From an uncultured Anaerobiospirillum sp. (GTDB lineage: Bacteria; Pseudomonadota; Gammaproteobacteria; Enterobacterales; Succinivibrionaceae), in the NCBI GenBank assembly GCA_944390115.1, contig CALXOW010000002.1:1-64000 (forward strand): a DNA stretch of 64,000 bases. The letters are read 5' to 3'. The position numbers and the translations under genes are program-made. Shown in pieces: positions 43,933 through 54,300 of the stretch; positions within the stretch are counted from its first letter, which is position 1, and every line of letters begins with the position of its first letter. The notes below the pieces were generated by a model that saw nothing but the letters and a program-made list of their open reading frames with translations, made no database searches and had not been told where the DNA came from.

Positions 43933-46077
43933 GTGGTGGAATCAGTTACATACCAATTGCTTGATCGTATTGATAGTGCGGCCGATGTACGGGCCGTGCC
44001 GCGTGAGGAATTACCGCAGCTGTGTGCTGAGGTACGCTCGTGTCTGATCGACACCGTAAGTAAGACGGCGGGGCATTTGGCTTCGGGCCTAGGCGTGGTT
44101 GAGCTGACCGTGGCCTTGCACTATGTCTATAACACCCCACACGATGTCTTGGTGTGGGACGTAGGTCATCAAGCCTATCCACATAAGATCCTCACCGGCC
44201 ACCGTAAAGAATTTGCCACGATCCGCCAGCATGGCGGTCTGCACGCCTTTATCTGGCGCGGCGAGACCCCCTATGATGTGCTCTCGACCGGACACGCCTC
44301 GACCTCGATTGGCTCGGCTTTGGGCCTGGCGGTGGCCGAGCGCAATAAGCCTGATAATGAGCGCCGTAAGGTGGTTGCCATTATTGGCGATGGCGCGATG
44401 TCGGGCGGCTGCGCCTTTGAGGCCTTAAATCATGCGGGCTCCTTTCAAGATCGCGATGTCGATCTCACCGTCATCTTAAATGACAATGAGATGAGCATCT
44501 CTGAGAATGTCGGTGGTTTAGCTCAGGGCCTGGCGCACATCATCGCAAGTCCCCACTACGTCAAGTTAGTCGAAGGGGGCAAGCGCATTTTAAAGGCGCT
44601 GCCGACGGTGCGCGAGCTGGCGCTGCGTGCTCAAGAGCATGCCAAGGGCATGATTATGCCGGGCACCTTATTCGAGGAATTTGGCTTTAACTATATCGGC
44701 CCAATTGACGGCCACGACGTCGACCGCTTAGTCACCATCTTGCAGAATGTACGCAAGATGAAGGGCCTGACCTTCCTGCATGTGGTGACCAAGAAGGGCA
44801 AGGGCTATGCCCCCGCCGAGCAAGACCCAATCTGCTATCACGGCGTACCGACCTTCAATCCGCACGAGGGCATTGCCCACAACGAGCAAAAGGAAGATCT
44901 CTCCTACTCTGGTGCCTTTGGGCGCTGGATGTGTGATAAGGCCGAGACCGACCGCAAGTTAATGGCGGTCACTCCGGCGATGCGCGTGGGCTCAGGCTTG
45001 AGCGAATTTGCCGCCAAGTATCCGCACCAATTTTTTGATGTGGCCATTGCCGAGCAGCACGCGATGGTCTTTGCCTCAGGTTTAGCCGCAGGCGGCATGC
45101 GCCCGGTGGTGAATATCTACAGCTCCTTTATGCAGCGCGCCTACGACGGCTTAATCCACGATATGGCGGTGCAGAACCTCCCGATCGTCCTATGCCTTGA
45201 TCGTGGCGGCGTGGTGGGCCCGGATGGCCCAACCCATAATGGCAGCTTTGATATCGCCTATACTCGCGCGGTGCCAAACTTAGTGATTATGGCTCCGGCC
45301 ACACGCCACGAGCTCTATACCATGCTCAATACTGCGTATGCCTTAGAGCGCCCGGTGGTAGTGCGCTATCCGCGCTCGAGCGGTGAGAGCCTCAACGCCC
45401 CAGATCCAAGCAGTGTAAAGTCGCTGCTGGGGCGCGCCCTGCTTAAGGATGCTCCGAGCTCTGAACAGAATACGGCGGCGCTGCTTGCGCCGCTTATTGA
45501 TGCAGAGCGGGCGGTAGGTGAGGAGCGCTTGAACCTCGAGCGCACCATCACCTTAGGCCAAGTGGAGACGCTTCATCTTGGTTGGGCGCACTGCCTCAAC
45601 TTGATGAAAAAGGCTGAGGGCAAGACCTTTGAGCTCTTAGGCCTGCCACTTAAGGTCGATAAGCTGAAGGCACAGGCGCTGCCTGCAAGCCTGCCGCGTG
45701 CGCCAAAGTCACAGCGCGTGGTCGCCGTGCTCGCCTTTGGCCCGGTGGCCTATGATTTAGTCGACGCCTGTGTCGCTGCGGATTACACCTTGATCAATAT
45801 GCGCTTTATCAAGCCGTTAAATGAGGAGCTCATCACGGCGCTGGCGCAAAGCTGCGACCTCATGGTCACGGTCGAGGAAGGCGCCCGCTTAGGTGGTATC
45901 GGCGAGCACATTGCAGCCATTGTCGCCCAAGGTCCAGGCTTAAGCCGCGTCCTCAATTTGGGCCTGCATGATGAGTTCATCATGGAGGGTACCCGCGCCG
46001 AGATTTTGGACGAGCAGGGCTTATCCGTGGCGCAGATTATGGCAGCTATCACGAGCTTCCAAGAGCAGAGCCGCTAG
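43933..46077 (+). CDS. dxs: 1-deoxy-D-xylulose-5-phosphate synthase with insertion
   Basis: Dxs condenses pyruvate and glyceraldehyde-3-P using thiamine diphosphate, the first MEP pathway step. Landmarks: VWDVGHQAYPHKILTGH, the TPP motif GDGAMSGGCAFEALNHAG through NDNEMSIS, IDGHD, the DRAG-like LDRGGVVGPDGPTHNGSFD and MAPATRHEL. The product is 714 residues against about 620 in E. coli. The extra stretch, about residues 490-593, lies between the pyrimidine-binding and C-terminal domains and has no known motif. GTG start at 43933 or 43936; AAGGCG upstream. Confidence 0.94.
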   Translation: MVESVTYQLLDRIDSAADVRAVPREELPQLCAEVRSCLIDTVSKTAGHLASGLGVVELTVALHYVYNTPHDVLVWDVGHQAYPHKILTGHRKEFATIRQHGGLHAFIWRGETPYDVLSTGHASTSIGSALGLAVAERNKPDNERRKVVAIIGDGAMSGGCAFEALNHAGSFQDRDVDLTVILNDNEMSISENVGGLAQGLAHIIASPHYVKLVEGGKRILKALPTVRELALRAQEHAKGMIMPGTLFEEFGFNYIGPIDGHDVDRLVTILQNVRKMKGLTFLHVVTKKGKGYAPAEQDPICYHGVPTFNPHEGIAHNEQKEDLSYSGAFGRWMCDKAETDRKLMAVTPAMRVGSGLSEFAAKYPHQFFDVAIAEQHAMVFASGLAAGGMRPVVNIYSSFMQRAYDGLIHDMAVQNLPIVLCLDRGGVVGPDGPTHNGSFDIAYTRAVPNLVIMAPATRHELYTMLNTAYALERPVVVRYPRSSGESLNAPDPSSVKSLLGRALLKDAPSSEQNTAALLAPLIDAERAVGEERLNLERTITLGQVETLHLGWAHCLNLMKKAEGKTFELLGLPLKVDKLKAQALPASLPRAPKSQRVVAVLAFGPVAYDLVDACVAADYTLINMRFIKPLNEELITALAQSCDLMVTVEEGARLGGIGEHIAAIVAQGPGLSRVLNLGLHDEFIMEGTRAEILDEQGLSVAQIMAAITSFQEQSR

Positions 46078-46120
46078 GCCTGATTTTCTGTAGATTTCCT
46101 TTGATTGTTAGGGAGGCATC

Positions 46121-46615
46121 ATGCCATCTTTCGATATCGTTTCTGAGTTAAAGAAAGACGAGTTACAAAATGCGGTGGACAATGCCAACCGCGAATTGCA
46201 AAGCCGCTACGACTTCCGAGGCGTTGAGGCCAGCTACACCTTGGTCAAGGCTGAGAACTTGGTCAAGCTCGAGGCTGATGAGGAGTTCCAAATCCAGCAG
46301 ATGGACGATATCTTGATGCAGAAGCTGATCAAGCGCGGCATCGAGGCTACCTCGGCTGAGTTCAAGGAGATCACGCGCTCGGGCAAGAAGTCGCTGCAAC
46401 AAGTCGTGTTCAAGGAAGGCATCGACAAGGACTTGGGCAAGAAGATCGTCAAGCTGATCAAGGACGAAAAGCTCAAGGTCGACGCCAAGATGAACGATGA
46501 CACGGTGCGCGTCACCGGTAAGAAGCGCGACGATCTGCAAGCGGCAATCGCAGCAGTCCGCGCCAAGCAAGGCGATTTAGGCCAGCCGCTGCAATTTACC
46601 AATTTCCGCGACTAG
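46121..46615 (+). CDS. yajQ: YajQ family nucleotide-binding protein
   Basis: YajQ-type proteins bind nucleotides such as GTP, and in Xanthomonas cyclic-di-GMP; the cellular role is unclear. The 164-residue product has the characteristic start PSFDIVSELKKDELQNAVDNA, SRYDFRGVEAS and the C-terminal VRVTGKKRDDLQ and GQPLQFTNFRD. GGGAGG precedes the ATG at 46121, 43 bp after dxs, so it may be the last gene of the xseB-ispA-dxs run. Confidence 0.95.
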   Translation: MPSFDIVSELKKDELQNAVDNANRELQSRYDFRGVEASYTLVKAENLVKLEADEEFQIQQMDDILMQKLIKRGIEATSAEFKEITRSGKKSLQQVVFKEGIDKDLGKKIVKLIKDEKLKVDAKMNDDTVRVTGKKRDDLQAAIAAVRAKQGDLGQPLQFTNFRD

Positions 46616-46641
46616 CGTTCAGCTCTTTTGCTCTAAGCCCT

Positions 46642-46664
46642 AAAGCCCTTGGTTTTGGGGCTTT
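46642..46664 (+). terminator. Intrinsic terminator of yajQ
   Basis: AAAGCCC (46642-46648) pairs with GGGCTTT (46658-46664); the following GTGCCCTTT is a weak U-tract. Confidence 0.6.
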
Positions 46665-46718
46665 GTGCCCTTTAGGCCCATTTAGCGGCCCCTGTTTCAT
46701 TGCATCCAAGGATCTCCC

Positions 46719-48224
46719 ATGGCTGACCTCAATTCCCCTAAGACGCCGACAGCGGCGCCTGAATCAAGTGCCGCGTACAGCGCCGCGCCCGAGCGCTCAG
46801 CGCAAGCAGAGAGCGCCGCGCTAGCGGCGCGCGCAAGGGAAGCCGTGGGCCCCTCTCAGAGCAGTGCCGCTCAAAGCAGTGCTGCTGCGTCTAGTGCTGC
46901 GAGCAGCGCAGCAGCGGCTGGGGCGGGCGCTGAGCTCGGGGCGGGCGCGGAGCGGGAGGCGCAGACCACGCAGCGCTCGGTGTGGCGCGAGATTTGGTCC
47001 AAGCGCATGGGCATTTGCGTGGTCACGGGCTTTGCCTCGGGCATGCCGCTCTTTGTCCTGATCAATCTTTTGGCAGCGTACCTGCGCAAGGAGGGCCTGG
47101 ACCTTAAAGTCATCGGTATCTTCTCCTTGATGACGATGCCTTACACCTGGAAGTTTGTCTGGGCCCCAATCGTCGATCGCTATCAGATCTTCCACTTGGG
47201 ACGGCGCAAAGACTGGATTTTGCTATCGCAGATCGTGCTGATTATCGCTATTGCGGCGATGGGCTGGTACTCGCCGCAAGAGCATATCGGCATTATTGCA
47301 ACCTTGGCCATCGTGGTGGCCTTTGCCTCGGCAACCCAAGACATCGTGCTCGATGCCTACCGCCGCGAGTTTTTACCGACCTATGAGCTGGGTCTTGGTA
47401 ACGCCATCTTCGTGAACGCCTATCGCGTCGCGGGCTTGGTGCCTGGCGGTATCTCCCTGATTTTGGCCGATTACGTGTCGTGGACCACGGTCTTTATCTT
47501 TACGGCGGCCTGTTTGGTGCCGTGCCTGGTGCTCACAATTTTCCTGCGTGAACAAGAGATCGGGCATGCTCCGCGCTCGCTTAAGGAAGCGGTGGTCGAG
47601 CCTTTTGCCGAGTTTATCGGGCGTCGGGGCGTTAAAGCCGCGCTCTTTACCGTCTGCTTTGTGTTCCTGTACAAAATTGGCGATAGCATGGCCTTGGCCT
47701 TGGCCACGCCGTTTTATATGGACTTGGGCTATGACCTGACCACGATCGGCATTGTGGCCAAGAACGTGGGCCTGTGGTCGACTGTGGTGGGCGGCCTGTT
47801 AGGCGGCGTCTTTATGCTCAAGCTCGGCATCAACCGCGCCTTGTGGATCTTTGGTCTTATCCAGCTCGTCACCATTTTGGGCTTCTATCTCTTGGCGCAC
47901 TTGGGGCAAAGCGGTACGCCGTCGGTGTGGATCTTAGCCTTGGTCTTAATTGGCGAGTACGGCGGCGGCGGCTTGGGCACGGCGGCCTTTGTCGCCTTCT
48001 TGGCTAAGGAAACCAATCCGGCCTATACCGCGACGCAGCTGGCGCTGCTCACCAGCTTCTCGGCGATTCCACGCACCTTCTGCAATGCCACGACCGGCTA
48101 CTTGGTCGAGGGCTTAGGCTGGGAAAATTTCTTCTTGTTCTGTACTGTTCTGGCGGTGCCAGGCATGCTCTTGCTCTTTAAAGTGGCTCCGTGGTCGGCG
48201 CCGGATGAGGCGCGGCGCGCCTAG
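46719..48224 (+). CDS. ampG: AmpG-type muropeptide permease (MFS)
   Basis: AmpG imports GlcNAc-anhydroMurNAc peptides from the periplasm for wall recycling, and Slt (18670) produces them. After an atypical Ala/Ser-rich cytoplasmic start of about 85 residues, a 12-14 helix MFS body begins at GICVVTGFASGMPLFVLINL. AmpG-like segments include DLKVIGIFSLMTMPYTWKFVWAPIVDRY, ATQDIVLDAYRREFLP, YKIGDSMALALATPF and the C-terminal TQLALLTSFSAIPRTFCNATTG. AAGGA precedes the ATG. The long N-terminal extension is absent in E. coli AmpG. Confidence 0.9.
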   Translation: MADLNSPKTPTAAPESSAAYSAAPERSAQAESAALAARAREAVGPSQSSAAQSSAAASSAASSAAAAGAGAELGAGAEREAQTTQRSVWREIWSKRMGICVVTGFASGMPLFVLINLLAAYLRKEGLDLKVIGIFSLMTMPYTWKFVWAPIVDRYQIFHLGRRKDWILLSQIVLIIAIAAMGWYSPQEHIGIIATLAIVVAFASATQDIVLDAYRREFLPTYELGLGNAIFVNAYRVAGLVPGGISLILADYVSWTTVFIFTAACLVPCLVLTIFLREQEIGHAPRSLKEAVVEPFAEFIGRRGVKAALFTVCFVFLYKIGDSMALALATPFYMDLGYDLTTIGIVAKNVGLWSTVVGGLLGGVFMLKLGINRALWIFGLIQLVTILGFYLLAHLGQSGTPSVWILALVLIGEYGGGGLGTAAFVAFLAKETNPAYTATQLALLTSFSAIPRTFCNATTGYLVEGLGWENFFLFCTVLAVPGMLLLFKVAPWSAPDEARRA

Positions 48225-48404
48225 GCGCTAATTTGGTGCACAGACCAGTGTTAATATGACAGATCGGTTGCTTTTGCCTGTAATTTGCAAGCGGGCGCGC
48301 CTATCATGGCAAGACAACCATTCCAGTTTTGAGAGCGGCAACTCAAAATTTTTCTGATGGTTCGCCGCAGCGCCGCGCTTTTAGGCGCGGGGTAAGGAGC
48401 CGCT

Positions 48405-49667
48405 ATGCGTACCATGTCTTGGCAGGCCAAGCTTTGGACCTACACTGTTTGCATCTTTTTCACTTCAGCCAGCTACACCATGTGCATTCCGTTTTTGCCG
48501 GTGTATTTGCTGGAATTGGGCGCCCCCGAATCCAGTATTGAGGTGTGGTCGGCTTTAGTCTTTTCCGCGTGCTTTTTGATCGCCGGTGTGATGGCGCCGG
48601 TCTGGGGCAAGATTTCCGATACCCATGGCAAGAAGAGTATGGCCATGCGCTCTTCGATTTTGCTGGCGCTGTGCTATACCCTAGGTGGCCTGGTGACCGC
48701 CCCAATTCAGCTCTTGGGCGTACGTATCCTCCAGGGCTTTGCCAACGGCTACCTGCCGGTCATTATGTCGATTGTCTCCGAGGAGAGCCCGAAAGAAAAA
48801 CTCGGCACCTCGATGAGCTTTATTCAATCAGCGCAATTGGTCGGCACCGTCAGTGGTCCTTTAATCGGCGGTTCGCTGGCCCATATCTTTGGCTATCGCG
48901 CTTCGTTTATTATCGCGGGCTGCTTTTTGACCTTAGTGGTGATCATCACCTACTTAGTACCGGGCACCAAGAAGGCTGCTGACGCCGTTAAAGCTGCTCC
49001 GCCTACCAGTATCGTGGCCGATCTCAAGTACTGCTTTGTTAACCCGATTGTGCGTGAGCTTCTGATTGCCGGTGCTATCTTCTCGATGTTGATGCTGGCG
49101 ATCCAGCCGCTGTTATCGCTCTATGTAGCGCAGCTTATTGGCGGTTATGAGGACGTGGCCTTCTATGCCGGTATTGCCTGTTCGCTGCCACCGATGATCG
49201 GTGCCTTTACCTCGCCGCTGTGGGGTTATTTAGGGCAGCGTCGCGGCTACTATCGTGTGATTGCTCTTACCACCTTTGGCGCGGGCTTGTTCTTAGCAAT
49301 CCAATCGCTAGCTCCGACTTACTTCATTCTCATGATCATGTCGGGCTTAATGGGCTTCTTTATCGTGGGCTTTAACCCGGCGCTGTGCGCCTCGCTGACC
49401 TTAGCCACACCTGATGACTTTAAGGGCAGAGCCTTTGGCGCTCTGACCATGGCCGGACAATTAGGCTGCATGGTAGGCCCGTTCTTAGGGGCAGCGGTCT
49501 CCAGCGGCCTTGAGATGCGCTATCAGTTCACGGTCTCAGGCGCAGTCCTCATTTTATTGAGCATCTACTTTGGCTATCGCTTTATTATGCTGCGCCACGC
49601 CAAGCGCCAAGGCGCCTTACGCGCCTTAACCGAGGACAGCGCCTTAGGCCTCGACGACAAGGCCTAA
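48405..49667 (+). CDS. MFS efflux transporter, MdtG-like
   Basis: A 12-helix major facilitator of the drug:H+ antiporter type. The 420-residue product resembles MdtG of E. coli in VWSALVFSACFLIAGVMAPVWG, motif A GKISDTHGKKSMAMRSS, the RILQGFANGYLPV segment and PLLSLYVAQLIG. AAGGAG precedes the ATG at 48405. Substrate is unknown and assignment as a multidrug pump is by family only. It is not obviously cotranscribed with ampG (180-bp gap). Confidence 0.8.
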   Translation: MRTMSWQAKLWTYTVCIFFTSASYTMCIPFLPVYLLELGAPESSIEVWSALVFSACFLIAGVMAPVWGKISDTHGKKSMAMRSSILLALCYTLGGLVTAPIQLLGVRILQGFANGYLPVIMSIVSEESPKEKLGTSMSFIQSAQLVGTVSGPLIGGSLAHIFGYRASFIIAGCFLTLVVIITYLVPGTKKAADAVKAAPPTSIVADLKYCFVNPIVRELLIAGAIFSMLMLAIQPLLSLYVAQLIGGYEDVAFYAGIACSLPPMIGAFTSPLWGYLGQRRGYYRVIALTTFGAGLFLAIQSLAPTYFILMIMSGLMGFFIVGFNPALCASLTLATPDDFKGRAFGALTMAGQLGCMVGPFLGAAVSSGLEMRYQFTVSGAVLILLSIYFGYRFIMLRHAKRQGALRALTEDSALGLDDKA

Positions 49668-49678
49668 CCCGCTCAGTG

Positions 49679-49791
49679 GCCCAGCCAGCAGGGCATTTTC
49701 CGCCCAGCTCGCAGGGCAGGGCATTTCGCGCCCAGCTCGCAGGGCTTGCCCCACCAAGTCCTCAGGGCATTCCTCGCCCAGCTCGCAGGGC
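49679..49791. repeat. Palindromic 16-mer repeated four times
   Basis: GCCCAGCTCGCAGGGC or a close variant starts at 49679, 49702, 49730 and 49776, just after the MFS stop codon. Each is an imperfect palindrome (GCCC/GGGC). Confidence 0.75.
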
Positions 49792-50313
49792 AGGGCCTGC
49801 TGGTTCTTTGAGCTGAATTGCTTGCAGAGCCGGGCTGGTCCCAGAGTCAGGATTGTCGGCGCGAGCGATTGCCCCATTTGAGGGCAGAGCCGCCCGCGCG
49901 GCGGGGTAAAGGGCCGAGGTAATAGGGCTTGGCCCCTGCCCTAAAAGGGCTATTTTATGCCCCATAATGTGCCGCTAACACTGGTATGGTAGTGCCGTAA
50001 TTTCGCCCGCATTAAGGCCGTAGCTTGGGCTTTTGCGTTACTTATCTGAGTAGGGATTAACTTACGGTAATGGTGGTTAGACCTGGTGATCCTTGGGGCT
50101 TTTCCCCTTTTTTCTAAGTAGCTCACAATCGCGTGAATAGGGCCCTTTAGACCATATTGGGCCTAGATGTTTTGTGCTAAAATCCGTCAATTGATGCCTA
50201 CCTGAAAAGGGGTGGTGGGTACCTTTTGCACTCTTCTCATAACGCGTCGCGAAGACTAGGCAAAAGCTAATTTTTTAATTGGTATTTGTTTAGTACGCTC
50301 GCTCCGCGTCCAA

Positions 50314-50380
50314 GACAACCTGGGCTAGGTTGTCGTGCTAAGTCTTTTCTTCAAACCTCAGTTTGGGCAAAAAACTTAGC
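50314..50380 (+). promoter_or_regulatory. Structured leader-like element upstream of nqrA
   Basis: GACAACCT/AGGTTGTC (50314-50321 and 50327-50334) is followed by GCTAAGT (50337-50343) paired with ACTTAGC (50374-50380), which encloses CAAAC/GTTTG (50352-50356 and 50361-50365). About 540 bp before nqrA. It could be a leader RNA element or an attenuator; no known riboswitch is recognised. Confidence 0.35.
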
Positions 50381-50921
50381 AAGACAACGGTAGCTACTGG
50401 TGGCTCTTAATGCCAGATTATCAGTCACTGCTGCTCTGCCCTGTGGCGCAAAAGCCGCTCTCACTTCTCTCCTCGTTGCATCTTATCCCTGTGTGCTTTA
50501 GTTACGGTCATCCCTTTAGGCGTGACGCTGAGCTCAGCTTGCCTGATGCTTGGGGTTAGTCCTACCGTGAACGAAGCGCAGATATGAGAGGCAATTGGGA
50601 TGGGTGAGTGGTCCTAGAGTGCAGTGCGTAGTGGTACTCATTGTTTTTTGAATTTTGTGGGCAGCCACACAGCACCCAAATTCAAGCTGTGATGTCATAG
50701 CTGAAGTTGGTGCTGCTGAAAGTAGGGACCAAGCTACCTTGTGGTGGCTTAGTGCTTGCTCGGTGGTAGGCCATAGAGTAAAGCAGAAGGTATGCGGTGA
50801 GCTCCCTTATCCGTGCCGTGCAAACGGTTACGGTGAGGCTTCTTGACGCATCATCCCTAACTCAGGTTAGCAGAACACATATGTGGAGCCGTGGCTCCGT
50901 ATAAGTTTATTGGAACCGCCT

Positions 50922-52274
50922 ATGATTAACATCAAAAAAGGATTGGATCTGCCTATCAGCGGCCAACCTGTACAGACCATAGGCACAGGTCCAGAGGTAA
51001 AGCACGTTGCCTTGTTAGCTAGTGATTACCCTGGCTTGCGCCCTTCGATGTCTGTAGAGGTGGGTGAGGCCGTTAAGAAAGGCCAGGTACTGTTCGAGGA
51101 CAAAAAGAACCCAGGTCCACGCTTTACCGCTCCGGCCTCGGGTACTGTGGTTGCTATCAACCGTGGTGCACGTCGTGCTTTCCAATCGATTGTCATCGAA
51201 GTTGATCCGGCCCAGGCTGGCGTTGAGTTCACCAAGACTCCAGCTGACAAGTTAGGTGAGTTGAGCGCCGAGGCTGTTAAGGCTCAGCTCAACGAGGCTG
51301 GTCTGTTCACTGCTTTCCGTACCCGTCCTTTTGACAAGGTACCGCGCCTTGACAGCATGCCACATTCGATCTTTGTTACCGCTATGGATACCAATCCATT
51401 AGCCGTTGATCCAAAGATCGTGATTGCGCGCGAGGCCGATGCTTTCGTTAATGGCTTGATGGTTTTAAGCCGCTTAGGCGTTACCGTCTACGTTTGCCAC
51501 GACGATAAGTCTATTCCACTGTGCACTGCTCCTAATGTCAAGGAAGAGATGTTTGTGGGCCCACACCCAGCAGGTCTGCCGGGCACTCACATCCACTTCT
51601 TAGATCCTGTTTCTGAGAACAAGACCGTTTGGCATATCGGCTATCAAGACGTGATCGCTATTGGTCACCTCTTTGTCGAGGGCGAGTACTACAACAAGCG
51701 TTATATCGCTTTAGGTGGCCCTAACGCTAAAGAGCCACGCGTGGTTGAGACCCTGCAAGGCGCTTCGGTCGCTGAGCTGACCCAAGATGAGGTCGTACCA
51801 TCGGAGTATGGTGTGCGCGTCATTTCCGGCTCGGTACTGTGGGGTAACAATGCAGTCGGCCCTTGGGCTTACTTAGGCCGTCACCACCTCCAAGTCTCGC
51901 TGCTCGAAGAGGGCAAGATGCACGACTTCGTGCTCAAGAGCTGGATGGGTCTGGGCCTCAAGCGTCACTCGGTTTCGGCCGCTTTTGCCTCCCACTTCAT
52001 CAAGCCTGCTGAGTACACCTTCAACACTGCTTTAAACGGCGGTGCTCGTCCAATGGTGCCAATTGGGCTGTACGAGAAGGTCGTACCTCTTGATATGGAG
52101 CCTACCATGCTCCTGCGCGCCATTGAAATCAATGACGTCGATCAAGCTAAGCTCTTAGGCTGTTTAGAGCTGTCTGAGGAAGATGTCGCTTTATGCACCT
52201 ACGTCTGCCCAGGCAAGACTGATTACGGTCAGCTCTTACGTCGCAGCTTAACTAAGATTGAGCTGGAGGGTTAA
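50922..52274 (+). CDS. nqrA: Na+-translocating NADH:quinone reductase subunit A
   Basis: A cytoplasmic-side subunit of the six-subunit Na+-NQR, which couples NADH oxidation and ubiquinone reduction to Na+ export. The 450-residue product begins MINIKKGLDLPISGQP as in Vibrio, with a lipoyl-like domain (GEAVKKGQVLFEDKKNPG, APASGTVVAINRGARRAFQ) and SLF-like regions. The ATG at 50922 has only a weak GGAA upstream; a GTG at 50883 adds 13 unrelated residues. First gene of nqrABCDEF. Confidence 0.96.
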   Translation: MINIKKGLDLPISGQPVQTIGTGPEVKHVALLASDYPGLRPSMSVEVGEAVKKGQVLFEDKKNPGPRFTAPASGTVVAINRGARRAFQSIVIEVDPAQAGVEFTKTPADKLGELSAEAVKAQLNEAGLFTAFRTRPFDKVPRLDSMPHSIFVTAMDTNPLAVDPKIVIAREADAFVNGLMVLSRLGVTVYVCHDDKSIPLCTAPNVKEEMFVGPHPAGLPGTHIHFLDPVSENKTVWHIGYQDVIAIGHLFVEGEYYNKRYIALGGPNAKEPRVVETLQGASVAELTQDEVVPSEYGVRVISGSVLWGNNAVGPWAYLGRHHLQVSLLEEGKMHDFVLKSWMGLGLKRHSVSAAFASHFIKPAEYTFNTALNGGARPMVPIGLYEKVVPLDMEPTMLLRAIEINDVDQAKLLGCLELSEEDVALCTYVCPGKTDYGQLLRRSLTKIELEG

Positions 52275-52277
52275 ACC

Positions 52278-53522
52278 GTGCTGTTAGAACTTTTCAAAAA
52301 GTTAGAGCCAATGTTCGAGAAGGATGGCTTATTAGCTAAGCTCTATCCTCTCTACGAAGGTGCTTTTACTTTATTCTTCTCCTCAGGCAAGGTCACCACC
52401 GGCAATACTCACGTGCGCGATTACATCGATTTAAAGCGCATCATGATTATTGTCTACTTTGCTGTATTCCCAACCATGATTTGGGGTTGGTACAACGTCG
52501 GTGCTCAGACCGTAGCTGCTATTGCGAGCATGGCGAACGGTGCTGATATCGCCTCCTTTGACTATGCTTTATTTAGCATGGACTATCACTTTGCATTAGT
52601 CCAGCTCTTAGGCGGCTCCTTGGGCACTGATGCGGGTCTGTACAGCAAGCTCTTAATTGGTCTCGTGCACTTCCTTCCTATTTACATCGTCGTCTTTGCC
52701 GTCGGTGCTTTCTGGGAAGTCTTGTTCTGCGTTGTGCGCAAGCATGAGGTCAATGAGGGTTTCTTCGTTACCTCCATCCTCTTTGCCTTGATCGTTCCTC
52801 CTACGATCCCACTGTGGCAGGCCGCCTTAGGTATTTCCTTTGGCGTCGTTATCGCTAAGGAACTGTTCGGCGGTACTGGTCGTAACTTCATGAACCCAGC
52901 CTTAGCTGGCCGTGCCTTCTTATTCTTTGCTTACCCTGCTTCTATCTCTGGTACCAATTGCTGGGTCCCAGTTGATGGCTTCTCGGGTGCAACTCCACTT
53001 GCTCAGTGGATGGAAGGCGGCGAGGCTGCTTTAGTTAATGCCTTAGGCGAGAAGATCACTTGGTTTGATGCCTTCTTAGGTAACATCCCAGGCTGTATCG
53101 GTGAAGGCTCCACCTTAATGATCTTAGTAGGTGCTGCTATCATCTTAGTCATGGGTATTGCCTCGTGGCGTATTATGGTCGGTATCTTAATTGGTGCCTT
53201 CCTGTGCTCTTCCCTCTTCAATGCCATCGGCTCTGACACCAACAACATGTTCTCGATGACCTTCATCTGGCACATCGTTTTAGGTGGCTTTGCTTTTGGT
53301 GCTGTCTTTATGGCAACCGATCCTGTATCTTCGGCCTTTACCAACAATGGTAAGTGGTGCTTTGGTATTCTGATTGGTGTCATGGTTGTGTTAATTCGTG
53401 TAGTCAACCCAGCCTACCCAGAAGGCATGATGCTCGCCATCTTATTTGCTAACTGCTGGGCTCCTCTGTTTGACTACTTAGCAACCAACCGCAATATCAA
53501 GAGGAGACTTGGCCGTGCTTAA
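52278..53522 (+). CDS. nqrB: Na+-translocating NADH:quinone reductase subunit B
   Basis: A multi-helix membrane subunit carrying covalent FMN and riboflavin and forming part of the Na+ path and quinone site. The 414-residue product shows [34 protein letters not shown] and SGATPLAQW with the Thr that carries FMN. GTG start 3 bp after the nqrA stop, with AGGG upstream. Its last codons overlap the nqrC start by 8 bp. Confidence 0.96.
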   Translation: MLLELFKKLEPMFEKDGLLAKLYPLYEGAFTLFFSSGKVTTGNTHVRDYIDLKRIMIIVYFAVFPTMIWGWYNVGAQTVAAIASMANGADIASFDYALFSMDYHFALVQLLGGSLGTDAGLYSKLLIGLVHFLPIYIVVFAVGAFWEVLFCVVRKHEVNEGFFVTSILFALIVPPTIPLWQAALGISFGVVIAKELFGGTGRNFMNPALAGRAFLFFAYPASISGTNCWVPVDGFSGATPLAQWMEGGEAALVNALGEKITWFDAFLGNIPGCIGEGSTLMILVGAAIILVMGIASWRIMVGILIGAFLCSSLFNAIGSDTNNMFSMTFIWHIVLGGFAFGAVFMATDPVSSAFTNNGKWCFGILIGVMVVLIRVVNPAYPEGMMLAILFANCWAPLFDYLATNRNIKRRLGRA

Positions 53523-54300
53523 GTTCAATAAAGACTCTGTATTTGGCACGTTCACTGTCATTATCGGTCTGTGCTTGATCTGCTCGGTGTTGGTCTCAAG
53601 TGCCGTTGTGGCCTTAGGCCCATTCCAGCAAGCTGCGATCAACAATGACCGCCAGGTAAATATTCTGAAGGTATCTGGCTATGACATTGAGGGTACGGTT
53701 GCTGATACCTTTAAGGCTCATATCGAAGCACGCTTAGTTGATTTAGACTCGGGTAAGTTCGTCCCTGATGTCACCTCTGAGCAAGCTGAGGCCTTTAACT
53801 TCCAATCCTTATCCAAGGATCCTAACTACAACACTGCAATCCCAGCCGATGTCGATTACGCTAAGATGCGTTTCCGCACCAAGAACATGCCGGTTTACTT
53901 AGCTAAGAACGACAAGGGTGAAGTCGAGCGTTACTTATTACCATTCTATGGTCAGGCTCTGTGGTCGACCGTATATGGTTATGTCGCTATTGCTCCTGAT
54001 GGCAATACCATCAAGGGTGTTACCTTCTACAGCCACGGTGAGACCCCAGGCTTAGGTGGTGAGATCGACAACCCACGCTGGCAGGCCTTATGGGTTGATA
54101 AGAAGATTTGGCGTGACGACGGCACTCCAGGCTTCGTCATCACCAAGGGTGCTGATCACTTTGGTGCCGACAAGGACTATGAAGTGGATGCCCTCTCGGG
54201 TGCTACTTTAACCGCTGTGGGCGTTAACAACGCTGCTCACTACTGGTTGCACGTAGCTTACAAGCCTTTCTTAGAGAACGTCCGCAAGGGGGAAATCTAA
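53515..54300 (+). CDS. nqrC: Na+-translocating NADH:quinone reductase subunit C
   Basis: The periplasmic FMN-bearing subunit, with one N-terminal membrane anchor ([21 protein letters not shown]) and the flavinylation motif [13 protein letters not shown] containing the acceptor Thr near the C-terminus. FMN attachment requires ApbE, which is not in this window. The GTG at 53515 lies inside the end of nqrB, with GAGGAG about 9 nt upstream; a TTG two codons earlier is possible. 261 residues, near the usual length. Confidence 0.95.
   Translation: MLKFNKDSVFGTFTVIIGLCLICSVLVSSAVVALGPFQQAAINNDRQVNILKVSGYDIEGTVADTFKAHIEARLVDLDSGKFVPDVTSEQAEAFNFQSLSKDPNYNTAIPADVDYAKMRFRTKNMPVYLAKNDKGEVERYLLPFYGQALWSTVYGYVAIAPDGNTIKGVTFYSHGETPGLGGEIDNPRWQALWVDKKIWRDDGTPGFVITKGADHFGADKDYEVDALSGATLTAVGVNNAAHYWLHVAYKPFLENVRKGEI

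Larger units (their letters stand above)
49668..50921. other. Long region upstream of the nqr operon
   Basis: About 1250 bp without a supported protein gene. It holds GC-rich repeats (49679-49791), a minus-strand frame over the repeats that I reject, and a structured segment at 50314-50380. The nqr promoter must lie here but no clear -35/-10 pair is evident. A 63-codon + frame at 50655-50846 lacks a ribosome binding site. Confidence 0.5.

Noticed and set aside
50655-50846. 63-codon + strand ORF upstream of nqrA
   Set aside because: No ribosome binding site, no recognisable motif, and composition like the surrounding non-coding DNA.
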